From Leptospiraceae bacterium (GTDB lineage: Bacteria > Spirochaetota > Leptospiria > Leptospirales > Leptospiraceae): 64,000 nt of DNA. Shown one piece after another: positions 22,972 through 32,713 of this stretch. Location: contig JADJSX010000009.1 of NCBI GenBank assembly GCA_016711485.1, forward strand, positions 248,001 to 312,000, in the 5' to 3' direction. Positions within the stretch are counted from its first letter, which is position 1; each line of letters opens with the position of its first letter. Made by a program: the position numbers and the translations under genes. Below the pieces are notes generated by a model that searched no databases, was not told the origin of the DNA, and was given only the letters and a program-made list of their open reading frames with translations.

Positions 22972-24504
22972 TTGATTGAAAACGAAAAATTTGAGGAAGC
23001 ATTAAAATATATTCTCCGAGCTATAGCGAAATTTGAGAAACTTGATAAGGAATCATTTGATCAAGAATATTTTGAAAACTTGTATTTAAAACTTAAATAC
23101 ATAGAAGCGCTAGGATATTATAATCAAGATAAATATGATAAGGCTTTATGGCTTTTTTCATTTGTTACCTCATTGTGGGATGATAACGACGATGATACAC
23201 TGGACGAGTTACAAAATAATTTAATGGATTGCTACAATGAAATGATTAAAACATTCTATTCATTGCCCTTCAATGAGAGAAAAATAATATATTTGGATGA
23301 GAGCCTACCAACAGAAAAACCGGAAGGCATTTTTCCTCTTCTAATAAATAACTCTAATCATATAAAGTTTGAGCCCAACCATCCGAAAAGTAAAGAATTA
23401 TACATTGCTCATCCATTCAGACAAGATTATTATTTGGATAAAAATAATTATGAAAACAGTTTATTTATTTCCCAAGTAATGGAATTTAATCATATCTTTC
23501 AAGCCTTGGGGGCAACTATGATTAAGCTCGTTCATCAGAAGGGAGTTATTGATACCGTTAGTCTAATCGAATCCTCTTCAAAGGAAAGTTTAGTTAAATT
23601 AGGAATTGATGCTGATGTTAATGTAAAAGTTCAATCCTATGGAGCAAAATTCGATAATAAAACTGAAAAAGCTACTCAAAGTAATAAAACTAAAAATAGT
23701 AAATCGAGCCAAGACAAATCTGTTTTAAGCATTCAAACTTTTTCACCTAAGAATAAACCATATTTGCCTGAAAATCTCATATGGTATTCGCATAATCCAA
23801 TGATGCCAGCTTTGGTAAAACAACGATTCACCGGAGAAATATTACACTGTGAAATTGAAATATCTACGCGCGATTATAATTCTCTTTCTGAAAGGGAATT
23901 GGCTATTATTGATGAAAGTCACAATATGCTAGTAAGTGGAAAATATAAAAATCCAATTATAGGATTTCGTGCTTCAAATAATTTGAATACCAAGCGAAAT
24001 GATAGGAGATATTCTGATTCTGACTCAACTAGTGAAAAAGTTACTCAGTGGAAATTAATTGTAGACTTTGCTCCATTAGAATCACTGAGCGGAACAATTA
24101 ATTTTGCTCAACAGAAAGTCGAAGAAGGCAAAAATATATCATCGTTATCCTCCACAAATGACTTTACAGAAAATGAGTCAAGTTATATCGAACTCTATGA
24201 TGATTTGTATGAAGATGAAATTATATCTAATGATGAGAGAAGACTTTTAGAAAAGAGAAGACAAAAATATAAAATAAATGAAACTAGAGCAAAAGAACTC
24301 GAAAGGTATGTTGATAGCCAAAGAATGGTTCTTTCGAATAAAGAGAAAGAATATTTAGAGCTTTATGAAGATCTAATGGAAGATGGATTGATTTCTGAGG
24401 ATGAAAGAAAGCTGCTAGATAAACGTAAAGAGAAGTATGGAATTAGCTCTGAAAGAGTGAAAGAATTAGAAGACTATTCAAACAAAATTTTATCGAAAAA
24501 GTAG
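22972..24504 (+). CDS. 3' part of the IS-split zinc-ribbon gene: TPR-like plus C-terminal helical repeats
   Basis: The TTG at 22972 is unlikely to be the true start: the frame is open upstream to the IS edge (LIYDVTFYKCVALIENEK) and joins 8712 in frame. The first 130 residues look TPR-like (ALKYILRAIAKFEK, EALGYYNQDKYDKALWLF). A middle domain has IAHPFRQDYYLDKNNYENS and FNHIFQALGATMIKLVHQ. The C-terminus has two copies of a ~45-residue helical repeat: YIELYDDLYEDEIISNDERR and YLELYEDLMEDGLISEDERK. The whole protein would be 779 aa: zinc ribbon, PH-like, TPR-like, unknown domain, repeats. No family name is justified. The IS insertion must have inactivated it. Confidence 0.75.
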   Translation: MIENEKFEEALKYILRAIAKFEKLDKESFDQEYFENLYLKLKYIEALGYYNQDKYDKALWLFSFVTSLWDDNDDDTLDELQNNLMDCYNEMIKTFYSLPFNERKIIYLDESLPTEKPEGIFPLLINNSNHIKFEPNHPKSKELYIAHPFRQDYYLDKNNYENSLFISQVMEFNHIFQALGATMIKLVHQKGVIDTVSLIESSSKESLVKLGIDADVNVKVQSYGAKFDNKTEKATQSNKTKNSKSSQDKSVLSIQTFSPKNKPYLPENLIWYSHNPMMPALVKQRFTGEILHCEIEISTRDYNSLSERELAIIDESHNMLVSGKYKNPIIGFRASNNLNTKRNDRRYSDSDSTSEKVTQWKLIVDFAPLESLSGTINFAQQKVEEGKNISSLSSTNDFTENESSYIELYDDLYEDEIISNDERRLLEKRRQKYKINETRAKELERYVDSQRMVLSNKEKEYLELYEDLMEDGLISEDERKLLDKRKEKYGISSERVKELEDYSNKILSKK

Positions 24505-24514
24505 GTGCCGCTTC

Positions 24515-24718
24515 GCCTAACTTCGAGTATCAGCTAAGTTGTAACAGTGAAATTTTTTAGTATTTTTGTCAGACTAATGCAAGTCCTGCGCCTTCACTAC
24601 TGTCACGAAACTTGCAGAAAAGAGCAAGTTTGCGTGCCATCCGTCCTGCCGCGTTGCCCCCTAATTATTTCTTATGGAAATAATTTGAAGTCACATCGGC
24701 TTACTCTAAACGTTAGTT
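24515..24718 (+). other. Possible attC-like cassette junction before the HNH gene
   Basis: A GCCTAAC core (24515-24521, fits RYYYAAC) and an ACGTTAGTT core (24711-24718, imperfect GTTRRRY) bound about 200 bases of GC-richer sequence with inverted stretches (CGAAACTTGCAG/GAGCAAGTTTGCG). This resembles integron attC organisation, but the right core departs from consensus at one position and no integrase is in the window. Low confidence. Confidence 0.3.
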
Positions 24719-24761
24719 GCAATAATTTTATGAGGCAATATAATTTATATATAAGACGATT

Positions 24762-25688
24762 ATGAGTAGAGATGATTTTTCAGAAAAAACAAAAAGAAAT
24801 TTAGCACAAAGGTCAGGGGGACGTTGTAGTTATCCGGGTTGCGATCACCTCTGTTGGTTACCTGGAAGTGAACCAAATAAATCGTATACTTTAGGGGTAG
24901 CAGCTCATATTTGTGCTGCTAGTCCTCTTGGTCCTCGTTTTGATTCAATGCAGACTCCAGAAAAAAGGACTAGTATTGACAATGCAATTTTCTTGTGCCA
25001 GAATCATGCAAGGCAAATTGATGCTGATAAAAATAAATATACGAAAGATTTGCTTATAGAATATAAAAAGAAACATGAAGCTCAAATTTTGGGTCAAGCT
25101 GAAGGTAAATGGCTTTTGCCTGATATATCTATAAATAAAAGTATAGGATTAACATTTAGTTCTGAAGAGCCGAGAACAATTTCAAATCAAAGTTTACAAA
25201 ATCGTGTGGAACATGAAATAACAATTCAAAACAATACTGATTATGAATACATAAGAATTGGTTTTTATATTCAATATCCTGAATATGTAGAGCACAAGCC
25301 AATTATAACTGGTCCGCCCGGTATCTCTTATAATATAAATGGAGAAAATATGGAATATCAAATTGCTGCTTCTGGTGGAGGTTCTGTTAATTCGCCTAAA
25401 GTCACACATTATGCATCATTCAATTTCGAAAGTAATAACCTTATACCAAGACAGTCAATTCGACTATTAATAAAATCTATTAGTTCCGACAGATTACATT
25501 GGAAAGCAAGTGAGAAATTTAAATTTTGGATTTCTGGGAGTCTAACTGCCAAAATAGGAAACATTTTCGAAGAATATTTTTTTACATTACCAATATTTTA
25601 CGATACAGAAAATAGATTAATATCTAATGGGTATCCTCATGTAACTGATAGAGAATCTGATAATTATATATTAATTTCAAGAAGTTAA
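24762..25688 (+). CDS. HNH nuclease-like protein with C-terminal beta-rich domain
   Basis: 308 aa. The N-terminal 110 residues contain RSGGRCSYPGCDH, GVAAHICAASPLGPRFDSMQ and NAIFLCQNHARQIDADKN: an HNH/zinc-finger nuclease fold (AHI...N...H) of a type frequent in defence islands. Residues 140-300 are a beta-rich domain of unknown family (EHEITIQNNTDYEYIRIGFY, WISGSLTAKIGNIFEEYF). No signal peptide. It is a lone gene with spacer on both sides, within the island. A role in DNA cleavage or defence is inferred from the HNH domain; the C-terminal part may be the sensor. Confidence 0.8.
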   Translation: MSRDDFSEKTKRNLAQRSGGRCSYPGCDHLCWLPGSEPNKSYTLGVAAHICAASPLGPRFDSMQTPEKRTSIDNAIFLCQNHARQIDADKNKYTKDLLIEYKKKHEAQILGQAEGKWLLPDISINKSIGLTFSSEEPRTISNQSLQNRVEHEITIQNNTDYEYIRIGFYIQYPEYVEHKPIITGPPGISYNINGENMEYQIAASGGGSVNSPKVTHYASFNFESNNLIPRQSIRLLIKSISSDRLHWKASEKFKFWISGSLTAKIGNIFEEYFFTLPIFYDTENRLISNGYPHVTDRESDNYILISRS

Positions 25689-26022
25689 CCTTGCATAATA
25701 TTTCTGCGCATAATTACGAATATCCCTTTGAGAGCGGACTGCCTCAGTGCCGGTGAATAGACTTGTTTGTAATTGTCGGCTCGGAGAAATGGCTTTTTAT
25801 GATCTTTGCAATTTATAACCAAAAATGTTTTGATTTTGAAATACAGACTGATAAATTATATTGTATTTTAATGAAAGATGGATAGCATAGAAATCCGAAT
25901 AACTGGGAATACTTTGCACAAATTCTATGTAAGTCCTTTAATTCATATCCTGAAGGCGATCATTGGGACTGGGATTTCTTAGATAGTAATTAGAATAAAG
26001 CATTAATAGTGAGGTAATTAGT
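25689..26022. other. Spacer with a decayed coding fragment
   Basis: No intact gene. At 25886-25993 (plus strand) an open stretch reads HRNPNNWEYFAQILCKSFNS and on to DWDFLDSN before a stop, preceded by stops in frame; it looks like the end of a lost gene. A GAGG site near 26011 serves the next gene. Confidence 0.4.
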
Positions 26023-26544
26023 ATGAGCATAATAATTTTTAAAAGCCAAGAAGACGCCATTAAAAGATTAAAACATTTTAATAAAAATTTTAGAATTCCG
26101 CTTAAAGACTACGGCAAAGAAGATATCATTAAAAACTCAGTGACCAGTAATATTTTTAGAGCGTTTCATCTAACAAAGATTAAACCCTCACAAATTTATA
26201 GAAATTGGAGTAGCGAGAACTTTGAAAAAATAGAAAGAAAATTAAAAAGTATTAAAAATTTAAAAGACTACGAAAAGTATTTATTTTCCCTATCTGAGAA
26301 TTTTATCTTATACTGGAAAAACCAAGTAGAAAATCCAAATGAAAATATAACGTATGGTCCTGCCATAAAAATGATTAATCTACTTATAAAGGTTATGCAG
26401 GAATCTAGAAACTATCATAATCAAAAACTATTACCGTTCATGCATATACCGTTTGATATTTATTCTCTGTTGCCATTGAAAGAAATAATAAATAATCTAA
26501 CCGATATAGATTATAAATTAGTAACTGACCTTACGCAAAATTGA
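26023..26544 (+). CDS. Unknown protein, C-terminus cut by a miniature element
   Basis: 173 codons, unrecognised. Basic and helical (KSQEDAIKRLKHFNKNF, RNWSSENFEKIERKLKSIKN). The last codons VTDLTQN are element sequence. Removing 26524-26681 plus one TTAGTA copy joins LV to IPKSVSMQYISNPELYILFK and the frame runs on to a stop at 26828, giving a 213-aa protein. The exact in-frame restoration supports a recent insertion. GAGG precedes the ATG. No function is proposed. Confidence 0.65.
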   Translation: MSIIIFKSQEDAIKRLKHFNKNFRIPLKDYGKEDIIKNSVTSNIFRAFHLTKIKPSQIYRNWSSENFEKIERKLKSIKNLKDYEKYLFSLSENFILYWKNQVENPNENITYGPAIKMINLLIKVMQESRNYHNQKLLPFMHIPFDIYSLLPLKEIINNLTDIDYKLVTDLTQN

Positions 26545-26681
26545 TAATTTAAGGAGCCAAAGATGATTTTGAGATTATTAGAGAATGTTAATGAATTAAT
26601 AAATTCAATAGCCTGCGGCAGCAAGCCCACCGCTAGGTGCAAACCTCAAGTGGACGCTGGACTCACCTTGCGTAAGGTGAG
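26524..26681 (+). mobile_element. Miniature inverted-repeat element, copy 2 (158 bp)
   Basis: Nearly identical to the copy in hsdR: same ends (ACTGACCTTACGCAA and GCGTAAGGTGAG), same AAGGAG plus ATG (26563). Target duplication TTAGTA at 26518-26523 and 26682-26687. Here the element's open frame ends immediately outside at TAG, giving a peptide of about 40 residues only. Confidence 0.9.
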
Positions 26682-26828
26682 TTAGTAATACCAAAATCTG
26701 TTTCAATGCAGTATATTTCTAATCCCGAGTTATATATACTATTCAAACAAGCAGTTTTTTTATTGTGCAAAAAAAGCAATATACATCCAATTGTATACGA
26801 TTATTGGAGTTGGGATAGAAATCACTAA

Positions 26829-27587
26829 TTTTTAAGACTAAGAGACATCGAATTAAACAGATTAGGGTATCCACCATTACCCCCTACCGTATTCGTGTTT
26901 TTGTAAAGCGAATCAGTTCTTGAAATATTTCCTAATCATCCTAATCACATAAATCCCAAAAACTTGCACTGATCCTGCCGAACGTGTTACAGTTCAGACA
27001 GGGGTTTCCTTCGTGTTTGCGATACACTTAGATTACCTCTAAAGTTACCCCTAAAGATAGGTGCAAAGATAGGAAAAAAATTTTATAGGTAAGTTTACAC
27101 CTATGTTTACACCCATATTTACACCCAAACTAAGTGTATCGCCATCCTATACAAATTGTATAGAAATAGCAAATTTCTTTTGTAAAAATATACAGGTTAA
27201 TGAATAGTAACCACAAAAATATTAAAGCAGCCATAATTACATACTACCTACCATACTATGTGCAACTATGTAATAATTTTAAAAAAAATTTTTTAGTATT
27301 TTTTTATTCATAAAGTTTCCATTATCCCCTCACGAAGATTTGAATAACCTCAGTATGTATTTGAGAACAATACAAAGTATCCCCGCTCCCTATTTTCCCC
27401 TTTCGCAAAGGGGTTAGGGGATTTTATAAGAGGGGCATTACTAAAAGACAAACCAAAATAAAAAAACGATGCTACCACATATTCACCTACAAATAGAAAG
27501 CATCGATCCTATGATATTGATTCAATTATCCCATATTCTTTTTTTAGGATGGGCTTTCATGAGTGGCAGCGAAATGAAAGAGCGGGG
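26829..27587. other. Intergenic region with iteron-like structure
   Basis: No gene. It contains the inverted-repeat/iteron structure at 27019-27142, an A/T-run segment near 27277-27306, and a CCCCTTTCGCAAAGGGG hairpin near 27399. It lies between the last island gene and the tRNA-Leu repeats, so it is probably the island edge. Confidence 0.4.
27019..27142. repeat. 13-bp inverted repeat enclosing two sets of 12-bp iterons
   Basis: GCGATACACTTAG (27019-27031) and CTAAGTGTATCGC (27130-27142) are perfect inverted repeats. Inside, next to the left arm, are GTTACCTCTAAA-like units (three, 12 bp), and next to the right arm GTTTACACCTAT, GTTTACACCCAT, ATTTACACCCAA. On the minus strand the right set would encode GVN repeats. 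Purpose unknown. Confidence 0.7.
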
Positions 27588-28075
<488 letters not shown>

Positions 28076-28120
28076 ATAATTAAAACATTCGCATAATTGA
28101 GATTGCTCTCACAGGATATT

Positions 28121-28163
28121 TCCTCCCGTTTGCTCAGTCGCAAACCCAGCAGCCAAGCTATCC
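28121..28163. repeat. Second copy of the 43-bp block found in the disrupted tRNA-Leu
   Basis: TCCTCCCGTTTGCTCAGTCG and 23 further bases ending GCTATCC, identical to 27767-27809 and again directly beside a tRNA variable-arm piece (GAGATTGCTCTCACAGGAT). It contains GTTTGC/GCAAAC as a small hairpin. Confidence 0.8.
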
Positions 28164-28217
28164 AGAATCACTACTGCAAGATGGCTAACGGTTGCTAGTA
28201 AGGCAGCCTATCAGTTC

Positions 28218-28289
<72 letters not shown>

Positions 28290-28360
28290 AGAAATGCGAA
28301 TAATGTAATGATTTAATTCTATAGCTTACTGTCAAATAAATTTAGTGAATTTTATTCAAA

Positions 28361-30172
28361 CTAGATTTTCTCATCTAAGTTTTTCGGAAATAAATGATAG
28401 GTTAAAACAATCGAAAATACAAGTAAAGAAATGCTCATTACAAGAGAGTCATAGTTGCCTAAAATTAGATTACCCAAGCTAAATAATCCACTAAAAATAA
28501 GTAGGATTCCAGTTATACTTAGAACAAAGGAATGAAATAATCCAATACCAATTTCCTTTGGTTCAACCTTATTTTCCATCGCCCACTTTTTCCAAAATAA
28601 TCCTGGCGGGTGAACACGATTGTAAAAATGATGCAGTCGACCAAACTCAACCTTGGAAGTTGAAAACGTAACTACCACAACAGAAATAATTACTCCAAAA
28701 ACAGTAAATAATACGGAATGCGGAGAAACAAACCCTAAATCAAAACGTTCTATAGTGGCAAATATAGAGTATCCCGTCATATTGCGGAGAGCACGTGCAA
28801 TTTCACCCAAATGTGTTAAAAAGTAAAAAAACGCAGGAGCTATAAATCCTGTAAGTTCCGACCAAGCATTTAGTCTTGGAATGTACCAGCGCAAAATTAG
28901 AACTACCCCTACTCCTGCACCACATTCCAATAAGAATTGCCATACACCTGATATGGTTTTAATAAAACGAAAGGAAACAATCAAAGAAACAATCATCATT
29001 AAAATTTGAAATACTTGGCTTATTCGCAAATAATGCGAATCTGTATTTTTTTTTGAAAGGTACGCTTTGTAAAAATCATTGATGAGATAAGAAGAACCCC
29101 AATTTAAATGAGTTGCAATGGTAGAAAGATATGCAGCCATAAATACTGCAATCATAAGTCCCAATAGACCTTGGGGCAAATCACCCTTAGTCATCACGAG
29201 AATATATCCTTTCCCCTTATCATCCGGCAATAAATCAGGAAATAATACTACACTCGAAAGAGCCACAAGAATCCACGGCCATGGACGAACAAAATAATGC
29301 GCAACCGTAAACCAAAGGGATGCAAGTAAAGAAGATTTTACATCTTTCGCCGCTAAAATACGTTGTGCGATGTATCCCCCGCCTCCCGGTTCCGCTCCCG
29401 GATACCAACTAGACCACCAAATGATTCCAATAAATAATAAAAAAGATTCAATAGAAAAATCTTTTGAACTAGGATTTTCAAAGTCAGGTATAAATTTAAA
29501 ATAAGAAGGAGGTAGTTTTTCTTTCAAACCAGAAATACCTCCCACTTCTGGAATTGATATAATAAAATAAGCAAGAACAATACAACCAACCATTGCAAAG
29601 AAAAATTGAAATGTATCTGCAATTGATATCCCTGTTAAACCCATGTACGCAGTGTACACAAATGCAAATAAAAATAATCCACTTACTATTTGGTAGGCTG
29701 GTATTTCAGGAATTAATACTTCGACGACTTTAATCATTGCTAAATTTACCCATGCAAGAATTAAAACATTCATAAAAAATCCAAGATATATTGCTTTAAA
29801 AATTCGAAGTATATCTGCCCCAATCCCACTATATCTCAAATGAACAAGTTCCACATCTGTAAGAACTCCAGATTTTTTCCAAAGAGGTGCAAAAAAATAT
29901 ACGGTTACTATAGAACTAATCGATCCATACCACCAAAGCCAATTTCCGGATATTCCATATTTTGCGACTAACTCTGTTACGGCTAATGGAGTGTCTGCCG
30001 CAAAAGTAGTTGCAACCATCGCAGTTCCAGAAACAAACCAAGACATTTTCCCGCTAGCTTGGAAATATCCTTTTACACTAGTTTCTTTTTTTGAAAATAA
30101 ATAAGGAATAAATAAAGAGAAAAATAGAAATAGAAAGATTATAATAAAATCGATAGTTCCAAAGGAAATCAT
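28361..30172 (-). CDS. Sodium:solute symporter family protein
   Basis: 603 aa, about 14 hydrophobic segments, SSS-type fold. The N-terminus has KGYFQASGKMSWFVSGTAMV followed by ATTFAADTPLAVTE, where the Na+-site helix lies, then GNWLWWYGSIS. Long C-terminal extension with extra membrane spans. Substrate not deducible. It overlaps the stop of hisF by four bases (ATGA), last gene of gatC-gatA-hisF-symporter. Such coupling does not make it part of histidine metabolism, but it will be co-expressed. Confidence 0.9.
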   Translation of the reverse strand: MISFGTIDFIIIFLFLFFSLFIPYLFSKKETSVKGYFQASGKMSWFVSGTAMVATTFAADTPLAVTELVAKYGISGNWLWWYGSISSIVTVYFFAPLWKKSGVLTDVELVHLRYSGIGADILRIFKAIYLGFFMNVLILAWVNLAMIKVVEVLIPEIPAYQIVSGLFLFAFVYTAYMGLTGISIADTFQFFFAMVGCIVLAYFIISIPEVGGISGLKEKLPPSYFKFIPDFENPSSKDFSIESFLLFIGIIWWSSWYPGAEPGGGGYIAQRILAAKDVKSSLLASLWFTVAHYFVRPWPWILVALSSVVLFPDLLPDDKGKGYILVMTKGDLPQGLLGLMIAVFMAAYLSTIATHLNWGSSYLINDFYKAYLSKKNTDSHYLRISQVFQILMMIVSLIVSFRFIKTISGVWQFLLECGAGVGVVLILRWYIPRLNAWSELTGFIAPAFFYFLTHLGEIARALRNMTGYSIFATIERFDLGFVSPHSVLFTVFGVIISVVVVTFSTSKVEFGRLHHFYNRVHPPGLFWKKWAMENKVEPKEIGIGLFHSFVLSITGILLIFSGLFSLGNLILGNYDSLVMSISLLVFSIVLTYHLFPKNLDEKI

Positions 30173-30936
30173 AATCGAACTGGAATACCCATTTCTTTCA
30201 TACTTTCTTTAACTTCTAAAATTGATTGTTCTCTAAAATGAAAAATGGATGCAGCAAGCACGGCATCAGCTCCACCTCGTAAAATTGCTTCGACTAAATG
30301 TTCCGCATTTCCAGCTCCACCACTCGCAATCACTGGAATTTGTAAATTAGTCGTAATACATTTGAGTAATGGAATATCAAATCCGTCTTTGGTTCCGTCT
30401 CTATCCATAGAGGTTAATAGTATTTCTCCGGCTCCCATCATTGCCGCCTCACTTGCCCAATCTAAAACTTCTCTTCCCGTTTCTGTTCTTCCACCGTGTA
30501 AAAAAACTTCATGTCGCTTTCTTTCTTGGTGATACTTCGCGTCTATCGCACATACGATACATTGGGAACCAAAAATTTCACTTGCATCTTTTAAAAGTTT
30601 AGGATTTTCAAAGGCTGCAGTATTGATCGAAACTTTATCGGCTCCTCTAACTAATACTTCTCTTACTGTAGCAACGGAATTAATGCCACCACCAACAGTA
30701 AAAGGTATAAATATTTTACTCGCTACAGATTCTACTAAATGGATTAATATTTCCCTACGGTCGCTTGATGCTGTGATATCCAAAAAACAAAGTTCATCTG
30801 CTTTGTGCTCTTCATACGCTATGGCACATTCGACAGGATCACCGGCATCTCTCAAGTCTACAAATTGAATTCCCTTTACAACTCTCCCACCTTTTACATC
30901 TAAACAGGGAATCACTCTTTTTGTGAGATCACTCAT
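30169..30936 (-). CDS. hisF: Imidazole glycerol phosphate synthase, cyclase subunit HisF
   Basis: 255-aa (beta/alpha)8 barrel. With the glutaminase HisH it turns PRFAR and ammonia into IGP and AICAR in histidine synthesis. Motifs: RVIPCLDVKGGRVVKGIQF with catalytic Asp, CAIDAKY with the second Asp, IPFTVGGGINSV and PVIASGGAGN phosphate-binding loops. hisH is not next to it. Overlaps gatA by four bases. Confidence 0.96.
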   Translation of the reverse strand: MSDLTKRVIPCLDVKGGRVVKGIQFVDLRDAGDPVECAIAYEEHKADELCFLDITASSDRREILIHLVESVASKIFIPFTVGGGINSVATVREVLVRGADKVSINTAAFENPKLLKDASEIFGSQCIVCAIDAKYHQERKRHEVFLHGGRTETGREVLDWASEAAMMGAGEILLTSMDRDGTKDGFDIPLLKCITTNLQIPVIASGGAGNAEHLVEAILRGGADAVLAASIFHFREQSILEVKESMKEMGIPVRL

Positions 30937-32390
30937 TTAATAAGCTCCGGTAAAGTTACTTTACATTCTTCCAACTGTGCCAAATCAGAAACAAATGCCA
31001 TGAGTTTTCCTTCTTCAAATTTATTAGCAGTAACTTGAAGTCCTATCGGCAAACCATTAGTATCCACCCCTGCTGGAATACTAATGGCAGGAAGTCCAGC
31101 TAAATTCACACTCGTAGTAAGCACATCTGCCTTGTACATTTGAATTGGATCTTTTGTTTTTTCTCCAACTTTAAAGGCTGTAGTTGGTGATGTAGGTTGC
31201 AAAATAAAATCTACTTTTTTGAAGTATTCCGCATAACTTCTCTTAATCATTACTCTTGCCTTTTGAGCCTGTCCATAATAAGCATCATAATAACCTGAAG
31301 ATAATGAAAATGTTCCAAGTAAAATTCTACGTTTTACTTCATTTCCAAATCCGGTGCTTCTTGACTCAATGTAAACATCTTCCAATTTTTTAGGGTCTTC
31401 AGTTCTATATCCGTAACGTACACCATCAAAACGAGAAAGGTTTGAAGAACATTCTGCTGTAGCAATAATATAATATATAGGAATTGAGTAAGAATGAATA
31501 CTAAAATCCAGTTCCACAATCTCAGCACCCTTCTTGCGCAAACTATCAATTATCCCGTGAAATTTATTTTTTACGTCAACTTCCCACTCGGCTCCTTCAT
31601 TTGCCATAATTCCTATTTTTACTTTGCTTAAATCTACTTTGGTTAATTCAGAAGTGGAAAATGGATCTTTTCCAGATACCGTACTATCATTTAAATCAGA
31701 GCCGGATAATACGGATAATACGTCAATAATCCCTTGAGTATCATTTGAAAATGGACCGATTTGATCCAAACTAGAGGCATACGCCACTAATCCGTAACGA
31801 GATACTCGCCCGTAAGTTGGTTTTAATCCAAATACTCCACAAAGAGAAGCAGGTTGACGAATGGAGCCACCAGTATCAGACCCGAGAGAAATTGGAAGCA
31901 TGGAAGCTGCAATGGAAGCCGCTGATCCCCCACTAGAACCACCGGGTATTCTATTTGTATCAAATGGATTTTTAGTGACTTGAAAGGCTGAATTTTCTGT
32001 AGAAGAACCCATCGCAAATTCGTCCATATTCAAACCTGGAAATAAAATAAATCCTTTCTCTTTCAGTTTTGTAATTACAGTCGCATCGTAAGGAGATACA
32101 AAATTTTCCAATATTTTAGAACCACAGGAAACTCTTTCCCCTTTGATACAAATATTGTCCTTTATTCCAATTGGAATTCCGTCAAATTCGGAGAGCTGTT
32201 TTCCAGCCTTACGCCTGTTATCCGAACTAGCTGCATTTGCCAAAATTTGGGTTTTATTTAGATATAAAAAGGCTTTTATTTTAGAATCTGTTTCTTCGAT
32301 TCTTTTTAGGTAAGAATTACATAAATCAGTCGATGTGATTTTATTTTCATTTAATAACTGTTTAATTTCAGAGTATTTTTTAAAAATCAT
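30933..32390 (-). CDS. gatA: Asp/Glu-tRNA amidotransferase subunit A
   Basis: 485-aa amidase-signature enzyme releasing ammonia from glutamine for transamidation of misacylated tRNA(Gln)/tRNA(Asn). The Ser-cisSer-Lys triad is visible: Lys in GIKDNICIKG, Ser in GGSSGGSAAS and Ser in GSDTGGSIRQPAS. Overlaps gatC by four bases; gatB is not in the window and must be elsewhere. Its presence implies the indirect route to Gln- or Asn-tRNA. Confidence 0.96.
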   Translation of the reverse strand: MIFKKYSEIKQLLNENKITSTDLCNSYLKRIEETDSKIKAFLYLNKTQILANAASSDNRRKAGKQLSEFDGIPIGIKDNICIKGERVSCGSKILENFVSPYDATVITKLKEKGFILFPGLNMDEFAMGSSTENSAFQVTKNPFDTNRIPGGSSGGSAASIAASMLPISLGSDTGGSIRQPASLCGVFGLKPTYGRVSRYGLVAYASSLDQIGPFSNDTQGIIDVLSVLSGSDLNDSTVSGKDPFSTSELTKVDLSKVKIGIMANEGAEWEVDVKNKFHGIIDSLRKKGAEIVELDFSIHSYSIPIYYIIATAECSSNLSRFDGVRYGYRTEDPKKLEDVYIESRSTGFGNEVKRRILLGTFSLSSGYYDAYYGQAQKARVMIKRSYAEYFKKVDFILQPTSPTTAFKVGEKTKDPIQMYKADVLTTSVNLAGLPAISIPAGVDTNGLPIGLQVTANKFEEGKLMAFVSDLAQLEECKVTLPELIK

Positions 32391-32671
32391 GTTTCGATAA
32401 CCCTAGGAACTACTATGTATCCATTTTCAAATTTAGGAGCAACTTTCGAAATCTCATCCCTAGTTAGAGAATTTCCCAAAATATCAGGGCGAACTTTGTT
32501 TTCCGACCATTCGTAGATTTCCTCTTCACTTACAGTGCTTGTATCTAACTCGCTCACTTTATCTACGTAAGCCATAATTTTGTTAAAGTCAGCGAGAATC
32601 CCGTCTATTTGGGATTCTTCAAATCTAAGTTTTGCTAAATTGGCAATAGCCTGCAGTTTTTCTTTCTCCAT
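32387..32671 (-). CDS. gatC: Asp/Glu-tRNA amidotransferase subunit C
   Basis: 94 aa from the chosen ATG; small helical GatC that clamps GatA and GatB together. Family pattern: LQAIANLAKLRFEESQIDGI, DFNKIMAYVDKVSELDT, ENKVRPD. An upstream in-frame start at 32713 would add 14 unconserved residues; 32671 gives the usual length and has GTAAGGAGC 14 bases ahead. First gene of the operon with gatA, hisF and the symporter. Confidence 0.92.
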   Translation of the reverse strand: MEKEKLQAIANLAKLRFEESQIDGILADFNKIMAYVDKVSELDTSTVSEEEIYEWSENKVRPDILGNSLTRDEISKVAPKFENGYIVVPRVIET

Positions 32672-32713
32672 CCTAGGTTTCGTGCTCCTTACTGCCATAC
32701 TCTGAGTGGTCAA

